5,537 nucleotides of DNA from JAABYT01 sp041581935. Lineage in GTDB: Bacteria > Pseudomonadota > Gammaproteobacteria > HK1. The notes below the pieces were generated by a model, which was given only the letters and a program-made list of their open reading frames with translations, did not search any database and was not told the DNA's origin. The translations under genes and the position numbers were made by a program. The stretch's first letter is position 1. Each line of letters opens with the position of its first letter. The stretch spans positions 1 to 5,537 of the forward strand of contig JBFICP010000225.1 of the NCBI GenBank assembly GCA_041581935.1. The letters are read 5' to 3'. Of this stretch, positions 4,581 to 5,537 are shown piece by piece.

Positions 4581-5537
4581 TCAGTCGGGAAGGCGCGATT
4601 CGCCGGCGAAGAGATCGCCGAGCGCCTCGCGGGCCCGCACGAGATGCATCGCATCGCCGTCGACCAGGACCTCGGCTGCCCGCGGGCGGGTATTGTAGTT
4701 CGAGCTCATGACGAAGCCGTAGGCGCCCGCCGATGCCACGGCGAGCAGGTCGCCGGCATCGACGGCCAGGCTCCGCGCCTTGGCGAGAAAGTCCGCCGAT
4801 TCGCACACCGGACCCACCACATCGACGAGCGTCGTCTCGCCGGCCCCCTGCGCGCGTCGTTCGACCGGTACGATGTCGTGCCATGCGTCGTAGAGCGCCG
4901 GGCGCAGCAGATCGTTCATGGCCGCATCGACGACGGCGAAATTGTGCTCGTCACCGTACTTCAGATATTCAACGCGGGTGAGCAACATACCGGCGTCGGC
5001 GACGATTGCGCGTCCGGGTTCGACCAGCAGCTCGAGATCGCGTCCCCGCATATGCGTCGCTATGGCCCCCGCGTAGTCGTTCACCGATGGCGGCGTCTCG
5101 TTGCCGTATCGCACGCCCAGGCCGCCACCGACGTTGAGATGGGTGATGGAAATACCCGATGCGATCAGCGCGTCGACCAGGGCCAGTGCGCGATCGAGCG
5201 CATCAACAAACGGTGCAAGGGATGTGAGTTGCGAGCCAATGTGAAAATCCACGCCCTTGACGATGATATTGTCGAGCGCCGCCGCCAATGAAAAAAGCGC
5301 CGGGGCATCGCCGATTGGGACGCCGAACTTGTTCTTCTTCAGACCCGTGGCAATGTGCGGATGCGTATCGGCATCGACATCGGGATTCACGCGCATCGAC
5401 ACCGGTGCGCGTACACCGAGCGCTGCCGCGGCGTCGTTCAGCCGCTCGAGCTCGCCGCGCGATTCGACGTTGAAACAATGAACCCCGACCTCGAGCGCGC
5501 GGCGCATCTCGGCTTCACGCTTTCCGACACCGGAGAA
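4581..5537 (-). CDS. lysA: Diaminopimelate decarboxylase, C-terminal part (5' end outside window)
   Basis: Converts meso-diaminopimelate to L-lysine and CO2 with PLP in the cytoplasm, the last step of lysine synthesis. The frame stays open to the window edge, giving 318 visible residues of about 415; the missing part should hold the PLP-binding lysine. Visible residues start FSGVGKREAEMRRAL, matching the usual FSGVGK motif, so the Met at 5507 is internal and not the start. In order come CFNVES (21-26), the FHIGSQLTS motif (98-106) typical of this enzyme rather than of arginine or ornithine decarboxylases, the glycine-rich PLP phosphate loop GGGLGVRYG (137-145), EPGRAIVADAG (173-183), GPVCESADF with the active-site Cys (242-250), and the terminal GAYGFVMSSNYNTRPRAAEVL. 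Nothing looks broken. The gene downstream is not dapF, the common partner of lysA in gammaproteobacteria, but a PP-loop enzyme. Confidence 0.97.
   Translation of the reverse strand, partial: FSGVGKREAEMRRALEVGVHCFNVESRGELERLNDAAAALGVRAPVSMRVNPDVDADTHPHIATGLKKNKFGVPIGDAPALFSLAAALDNIIVKGVDFHIGSQLTSLAPFVDALDRALALVDALIASGISITHLNVGGGLGVRYGNETPPSVNDYAGAIATHMRGRDLELLVEPGRAIVADAGMLLTRVEYLKYGDEHNFAVVDAAMNDLLRPALYDAWHDIVPVERRAQGAGETTLVDVVGPVCESADFLAKARSLAVDAGDLLAVASAGAYGFVMSSNYNTRPRAAEVLVDGDAMHLVRAREALGDLFAGESRLPD

Noticed and set aside
3428..4711. Plus-strand open frame of 427 codons opposite the PP-loop gene
   Set aside because: It mirrors the reading frame of the PP-loop enzyme and runs on into lysA antisense; no motif and no ribosome site support it.

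Overview
This GC-rich window reads as a conserved piece of a proteobacterial chromosome, most likely gammaproteobacterial. Pointers are an adenylylatable GlnA with a sigma-54 promoter, a DUF4124 gene directly behind glnA, and a TusA-type sulfur carrier. No mobile element, CRISPR array, tRNA or rRNA was seen. All six genes lie on the minus strand, so transcription runs from high to low coordinates.

In transcription order, the window opens inside lysA (diaminopimelate decarboxylase, last step of lysine synthesis; 5' end outside the window). After 67 bases comes a PP-loop ATPase of the MnmA/ThiI-like class, a predicted RNA sulfurtransferase. It is followed 47 bases on by a TusA-type sulfur carrier with an intact CPMP motif. 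The carrier gene overlaps by 8 bases a cation diffusion facilitator (CDF) metal exporter that appears to have a second C-terminal cytoplasmic domain. No terminator was seen between these genes, so they may form one transcription unit. The PP-loop enzyme and the TusA protein look like a matched sulfur-relay pair.

The 299 bases between the CDF gene and glnA hold what looks like a complete nitrogen-control region: a near-perfect NtrC site and a second, half-degenerate one 30 bp away, an IHF-consensus match in the middle, and a -24/-12 sigma-54 promoter with exact GG-N10-GC spacing about 40 nt before the glnA start. This predicts NtrC-P/sigma-54 activation of glnA under nitrogen limitation. GlnA itself keeps the adenylylation tyrosine, so it should also be controlled after translation.

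glnA ends in a clear Rho-independent terminator. Beyond it starts a secreted DUF4124 protein, cut by the window edge. In many gammaproteobacteria ntrB-ntrC lie beyond this gene, but that part is outside the window.
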